Assembly: GCF_023502345.1 (NCBI RefSeq)
Contig: NZ_JAMFLX010000001.1
Span: 1 to 64,000, forward strand
Reading direction: 5' to 3'
Length of the DNA stretch: 64,000 nt
Source of the DNA: Parendozoicomonas callyspongiae
GTDB lineage: Bacteria > Pseudomonadota > Gammaproteobacteria > Pseudomonadales > Endozoicomonadaceae
Shown: positions 60,108 through 64,000 of the stretch, one piece after another
Position numbering within the stretch: position 1 is the stretch's first letter
Layout: the number at the start of each line of letters is the position of its first letter
The notes under the pieces: generated by a model
The model's input: only the letters and a program-made list of their open reading frames with translations
Told to the model about the DNA's origin: nothing
Databases searched by the model: none
Program-made: the position numbers and the translations under genes

Positions 60108-60437
60108 ATGTTTTATGGTCTCAGAGATGAAACCGGAGCAGTCGTTGCCGTTGGGGAGAAGCAGATTAGCCCAGAGTGGCAGCCAATGGAAAAGGACTCA
60201 GAGGAGGTTCGCCAGTTCTTGCAACGCCAGAACAGCAGTTCACAGGATTTGGATATTCAGTTTATTCGGGTTTTGGATGATCTGATTGAGCTTCTGATTG
60301 AAAAGCAGACGATTCAGTTTACCGAGATACCTGAACCTGCCCAGCAGAAACTACTGAAGCGCCGCTGGTATCGCCAACAGTTAAGGGGTAATGACGATAC
60401 CACGCATCTTATTGATCCTGAGAAAGGCTTGCTCTGA
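60108..60437 (+). CDS. small conserved protein ('tryptophan synthase beta-like' of Pseudomonas annotations)
   Basis: 109 aa. It starts MFYGLRDETGAVVAVGE and has the conserved IQFIRVLDDLIELLIEKQTI, FTEIPEPAQQKLLKRRWYR and DDTTHLI stretches found in short gammaproteobacterial proteins. These are often mislabelled as tryptophan synthase beta-like; they share no catalytic lysine or PLP site with the enzyme. Function is unknown. Its last 29 bases overlap the 3' end of the convergent TolC-family gene. Confidence 0.75.
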   Translation: MFYGLRDETGAVVAVGEKQISPEWQPMEKDSEEVRQFLQRQNSSSQDLDIQFIRVLDDLIELLIEKQTIQFTEIPEPAQQKLLKRRWYRQQLRGNDDTTHLIDPEKGLL

Positions 60438-61767
60438 AGTTCATTTCTGAGTTGAGTACAATTCCCAGATCTACATTCATGCTATCTAAAAGCTGGCCAG
60501 TGTTGTGCAAAATCCGGTACCGGGAATACACCTCTTCATGAACGACCTGAATAAAGTCCCGCTGGGACTGAAACAACTCATTTTCTGTATCCAGAAGATC
60601 AAGCAGTGATCTTTTGCCCAGCCTGAACTGCTGCTGGTAAGCTCTGGCAACTTCTCTGCTGGCCTGGATATGCTCTTTCAAATAGCTCACCTGACCTGCA
60701 AGGTAGATAAAGGCATCCCAAGACAGGCGAAGATCTCTGGTCACATTTCTGTAGCTGAGTTCCCGGTTGGCCCGGGCCTCTTCAACTTTCCATGCAGCTT
60801 CTCTACGGCGGGCCTGATCAGCTCCCCCGTTGTAGAGGTTATATGAGAAGTTCACTATCGCAGAAAGCTGTTCTGTACGGCCGTCTGAACTGGGGATATC
60901 TGAGCGTACATCACTCCAGCTCTGCCCAACCTCAAGGTCAACCTGAGGCAGGAAACTACTTTTCAGGGCACTTGCCTGAGATTCATATGCACGAATATCG
61001 AAGCCTGCGGCAAGGATTGACGGGTTGTTATTGCTAACCAGAGCCATGGCTTCATCAAGAGTCACCGGAAGCAGGGTTTTATCCACCCTTGGCATAACCA
61101 GAGATTTTGGCTTCCGGTTCACGGTATTAAAGAACTCTGAGCGGGCATTGGAAAGGTTATTAATCGCTGTGACCAGATTGGCACTGGCACGCGCACGGCG
61201 GCTGCGTATCTGCTCCAGGTCTGAAGTTCTGGATAAACCGCTGCCAGTGCGTTGATGTATCTGGTCAAAGATTTCGTCATGGACAACCAGATTCTCGCGT
61301 GACAACTCCACCAGCTGCTCAGATCGAATGACCTTCATATAGACTTCAGCAACCTTCAACGCGATGCTGTCCGCCCTAGAGCGCATCAGCAATGAGCGGG
61401 AGCGGGCATCCATTTCCGCCCCCTGAAGCCTGTTTTGCGTTCGAAAGCCATCAAATAACATTTGCTGGACAGATATGGCTGTATCGACCTGGCGATCTGT
61501 GGTTTTTGAATTTCCTGCCTGAAGCCGGTTGTGTTTGCGCTGCCAGCCAAAACTTCCATTGACTCCCAGCTTTGGAAGATAACCTGCCCTCTCAACATCC
61601 ACGGTCTCTACGCTGGCACGATACCGGTTCATGCTGATCAACACTTCGGGATTGGTTTCGATGGTGTAGGAGATTGTTTCCTGAAGGGTGTCAGCCCCAG
61701 ACTGACTGACGATAAGCAGCAGATAACTTCCCAAAAGCCCTCTGCCTGCAGCTAAACAGCGTCCCAT
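60409..61767 (-). CDS. TolC-family outer membrane channel
   Basis: 452 aa from ATG 61767 (AAGGGGG 7 bases upstream; a GTG nine codons earlier is less likely). Signal peptide RGLLGSYLLLIVSQSGA, then the two-fold TolC repeat (LQETISYTIETNPEVLISMN; LDEAMALVSNNNPSILAAGF), FDGFRT and LYNGGADQARRREAAWKVEE as the paired signature turns, and a C-terminal GKRSLLDLLDTENELFQSQR. The layout is that of AggA/LapE channels of type I secretion. The adhesin gene 755 bases away on the same strand is a natural client. Its 3' end converges with the small gene of the nudF operon. Confidence 0.88.
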   Translation of the reverse strand: MGRCLAAGRGLLGSYLLLIVSQSGADTLQETISYTIETNPEVLISMNRYRASVETVDVERAGYLPKLGVNGSFGWQRKHNRLQAGNSKTTDRQVDTAISVQQMLFDGFRTQNRLQGAEMDARSRSLLMRSRADSIALKVAEVYMKVIRSEQLVELSRENLVVHDEIFDQIHQRTGSGLSRTSDLEQIRSRRARASANLVTAINNLSNARSEFFNTVNRKPKSLVMPRVDKTLLPVTLDEAMALVSNNNPSILAAGFDIRAYESQASALKSSFLPQVDLEVGQSWSDVRSDIPSSDGRTEQLSAIVNFSYNLYNGGADQARRREAAWKVEEARANRELSYRNVTRDLRLSWDAFIYLAGQVSYLKEHIQASREVARAYQQQFRLGKRSLLDLLDTENELFQSQRDFIQVVHEEVYSRYRILHNTGQLLDSMNVDLGIVLNSEMNFRASLSQDQ

Positions 61768-61882
61768 CCATGGACCCCCTTGATTAAAAACCACACCTGA
61801 TACTGGCCATTTGGAGGAAATAGATACGTCTCTGTATCACATCCCTATACGAGGCTGTTATCGGCGGCTTCAGATGATCAGT

Positions 61883-62491
61883 TTAGGGGATTTCGGAAAC
61901 TTCTCCGGGCCGTGTTATCCTTGCGCCGGGTGATGGCCACTCTTCAGGCCAGTTCTGCTGGTTATCAAAGCTGCCCATTGGAATCATTAGCCTGGAACTT
62001 TGAACCCTGTGGGGAAAAAGGTGTCCATCCAGATGATCCAGTTCATGCAGGAAAACACGAGCCATAAATCCTCCCAGTGCCTTTTCAACCTGCACTCCAT
62101 CACGGTTATAGCCCCGCACATTAACTTCCGCTGGCCGTTCAACCCACCCTCTGAAGCCCGGAACAGACAAGCACCCTTCCCAAACCCATGAGGAGTTCTC
62201 ACTTGCAGATACAATTTCAGGATTTATCCAGCATTCTAACGGGTAGACTTTGGCCCAGGGATAACGGGGATTAGACTTCTCAATACCTATATTCATGACT
62301 CTCGCAGGCCAGCCTATCTGGGGAGCAGCCATTCCCACACCAGTGCAGCGTCTCTGGCTTTCAAGGAGAATACTAAGGTTATGCTGAAAGACTTCCTGGC
62401 TTATTTCATCTTTCTGAACAGGAGGTTGAATTTCAAATAAGGAGGGTTCTCCCAGTAGCAGGACATCTGGATTTTCAGGTAAACTCTTCAT
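61883..62491 (-). CDS. def: peptide deformylase
   Basis: 202 aa. The three metal-site motifs are intact: GVGMAAPQIGW, WEGCLSVPGF with the ligand Cys, and FLHELDHLDGHLF (HExxH form). It removes formyl from nascent proteins. It is longer than the E. coli enzyme (169 aa) and is not next to fmt, so it is probably an extra copy. It sits between the adhesin 3' end and the TolC-family gene, all on the same strand. Confidence 0.92.
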   Translation of the reverse strand: MKSLPENPDVLLLGEPSLFEIQPPVQKDEISQEVFQHNLSILLESQRRCTGVGMAAPQIGWPARVMNIGIEKSNPRYPWAKVYPLECWINPEIVSASENSSWVWEGCLSVPGFRGWVERPAEVNVRGYNRDGVQVEKALGGFMARVFLHELDHLDGHLFPHRVQSSRLMIPMGSFDNQQNWPEEWPSPGARITRPGEVSEIP

Positions 62492-62522
62492 TATTCTCTA
62501 TCCATCCCGGTTTGTGCTGCTA

Positions 62523-62553
62523 GGTTCTGTTGACATAAGTTTATGCGATTCAG
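62523..62553. mobile_element. solo copy of the MITE terminal repeat
   Basis: Begins TAGGTTCTGTTGACATAAGT (from the TA at 62521) and matches 28 of 31 bases of the left end of the MITE at 44448. No partner end or element body follows. The adhesin stop codon (62550-62552) lies within it. Confidence 0.75.
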
Positions 62554-64000
62554 GATAAGAGGTTGCCCTGATCAGAGAGGAGGTTAGCCAGCTGAGCAGC
62601 ATTCGAGGTGCCAAAATAAGCTGAGAGATCAACACCATCCAGCACAATATTCTGGACCACCGGCCCACCAGCAGAAGTGCTGACACCAATAGTGGTATCA
62701 CCACCCGCAAAGCTGAAACTGAGAAACTGATCCAGATTATCCGAAGCATTTTCTGGGAGAAGATCTCTCAGGTCCAATACATCTCCAGAACCTTTGGTTC
62801 TAAAGTCAGTTATCGTATCGGTTGCTGGAGACGCCTGAGTTCCTACATCCTCAACGCTCCAGACAAAGAAATCAGACCCATCACCACCAGTCATAGTGTC
62901 ATTACCTGCACCACCTATAAACTCATCATGGTAATCCCAGCTTACTGATGAACCCGTCAGAGTATCATCCCCTGACGTACCAATTCGTGCGTGATCAATC
63001 CCTACGTAGTTGGTCGTTATACTGGAAACAGCTGGAAGGCTATCTGTCAAATTGCCTGATGCATCATATTTACTAGTGGTTGTGTGAATTTCCATCCAGA
63101 CGCCTTGTAAAAAGTCACCATTTTCCATGGTGTAACTCAATCCACTGGAAAGAGCATTAAAGACATCCAGTCCTGCATTTGAGCCTGGAGTTGCTGTCCA
63201 CACCAGAAGGGAACTATCGGAGGTGTTACCTGTAATGGCCCCAGATGCTGTTAACACTTCGGGAATATCAAAAACAATCCCATTATGGTGGATAATTCTT
63301 ATTTCAGTAATTTTGTGAAAATCATCAGGAGTCTGTGCCAAAAAATCTACAGGCACCGCCGAGTCGGTATTAACACTCTCCATCGTGATGGAGCTGGTAA
63401 GAAGTGATGACTCTGCAACATCAACTTCATCTGTTCCATTTACATAAACTGTCAAAATACTCTGGCTTATCTGACCATTTGTGTCTGTCAGCGTATACGT
63501 AAACCGATCATTCCCAGTTTCCCCTGAAGCCAGGTTATTAGTAGCATCGAGGCGGTCATCAACCCTGTACTGATAGCTGCCATCACTTTTTATAGTGAGG
63601 ATACCAAAGATTCCACGAATCGTTGTTCCGTGGCTGGTTACTGCCCGGGATGTTCCATCTGAAAGCGTTATCGCATTGACACTTTGAGGATTGGTATCGT
63701 TGTCGAGAACATTTCCAGTCATCGTCCTCATTCCAATAACGGCTCCACCTTTTGGGTGATTTTCATAGCTGACATAGCCAAGGTACTCTTCAAGGCCTCC
63801 TGTTTGTGTATTTACAGTAACAGCCTGGCCATTGAAACCTATGGCTACAAGTTCTCCATTGATAGATGCCATCGTGTGAATATCGAGTTTATTTCTCTCA
63901 CTTGGGAGGGCAGTTAAAGTCAAATCGCTGCCAGTCACATCAGCTCGAATAAAATACCTGTTCTCAATAACTGTTCCCGATTCATTGTAATTAGATGACG
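62550..64000 (-). CDS. VCBS-repeat, type I-secreted adhesin (partial, 5' end beyond window)
   Basis: The minus-strand frame is open to the window edge; there are at least 483 residues here. A VCBS/cadherin-like repeat starts at MTGNVLDNDTNPQSVNAITL and continues GIFGILTIKSDGSYQYRVDD and ETGNDRFTYTLTDTNGQISQ. A Ca-binding RTX-like stretch follows (SGDDTLTGSS, GGAGNDTMTGGDGSDFFVWS), then the type I secretion tail (TDTITDFRTKGSGDVLDLRD, VVQNIVLDGVDLSAYFG and a final LLSDQGNLLS). It is a LapA-type surface or secreted adhesin, exported by an ABC/TolC system. Its last codons fall in a mobile-element end, so the C-terminus may be altered. Confidence 0.88.
   Translation of the reverse strand, partial: SSNYNESGTVIENRYFIRADVTGSDLTLTALPSERNKLDIHTMASINGELVAIGFNGQAVTVNTQTGGLEEYLGYVSYENHPKGGAVIGMRTMTGNVLDNDTNPQSVNAITLSDGTSRAVTSHGTTIRGIFGILTIKSDGSYQYRVDDRLDATNNLASGETGNDRFTYTLTDTNGQISQSILTVYVNGTDEVDVAESSLLTSSITMESVNTDSAVPVDFLAQTPDDFHKITEIRIIHHNGIVFDIPEVLTASGAITGNTSDSSLLVWTATPGSNAGLDVFNALSSGLSYTMENGDFLQGVWMEIHTTTSKYDASGNLTDSLPAVSSITTNYVGIDHARIGTSGDDTLTGSSVSWDYHDEFIGGAGNDTMTGGDGSDFFVWSVEDVGTQASPATDTITDFRTKGSGDVLDLRDLLPENASDNLDQFLSFSFAGGDTTIGVSTSAGGPVVQNIVLDGVDLSAYFGTSNAAQLANLLSDQGNLLS

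Overview
The window reads as chromosomal DNA of a marine, host-associated gammaproteobacterium. The best guess is an Endozoicomonas-like member of the Oceanospirillales. This rests on gene order shared with Pseudomonas (argH / algZ-algR / hemC-hemD-hemX-hemY; ilvE-waaF-waaC-waaG-waaP-kinase-carbamoyltransferase-mig14-dnpA), moderate GC, and eukaryote-directed effector-like genes. The genus is inference; the gammaproteobacterial placement is well supported by the housekeeping proteins.

Layout. (1) 1-3.8 kb: right end of a P4-like integrative or satellite element, all on the minus strand (DUF3987 protein, Toprim primase, two HTH proteins including AlpA, one unknown). Three palindromic repeats lie upstream of its replication genes, and four direct repeats lie next to a tRNA-Thr that is the probable attachment site. 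(2) 4.2-7.1 kb: two host-interaction candidates between tRNA-Thr and a tandem pair of identical tRNA-Leu(CAG): a large protein with a degenerate Fic motif, and an exported Cys-based phosphatase. (3) 7.4-16 kb: FadL porin, broken ybaK, a HupE/UreJ locus, HI0933 flavoprotein, GNAT enzyme, Zn-protease, a secretin N-domain protein and a small secreted protein. (4) 16-16.8 kb: gene-free block with an orphan terminator (possible small RNA) and three perfect DnaA boxes. (5) 16.8-30.8 kb: EF-G paralogue, pdxH, an exported beta-propeller, aceE-aceF with a double dyad upstream, glnE, ilvE.

(6) 30.9-41.1 kb: LPS inner-core operon: a structured leader, two heptosyltransferases, a glucosyltransferase, the WaaP kinase, a tandem-kinase protein, carbamoyltransferase, Mig-14 and a PIG-L/DnpA deacetylase. 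(7) 41.1-57.9 kb: argH, algZ-algR, then an approximately 8 kb block absent from the Pseudomonas order (a TA-flanked MITE, spoVR-yeaH-prkA stress operon, glucosylglycerate phosphatase and synthase), then hemC-hemD-hemX-hemY, DUF423 and trmB. (8) 57.9-64 kb: an intergenic region with a strong palindrome and a terminator-like hairpin with a G/C-rich loop, then an NMNAT-Nudix pair, a lipoprotein, a small conserved protein, a TolC-family protein, peptide deformylase and the 3' end of a large VCBS/type I-secreted adhesin. The adhesin stop codon lies inside a solo copy of the MITE end.

How the parts fit: the LPS operon, FadL, TolC and adhesin genes shape the cell surface. The AlgZR, PrkA and glucosylglycerate genes point to envelope, stress and osmotic adaptation. 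The effector-like genes, satellite element and MITE are the accessory, mobile part. No rRNA, CRISPR array or complete transposase gene was seen.
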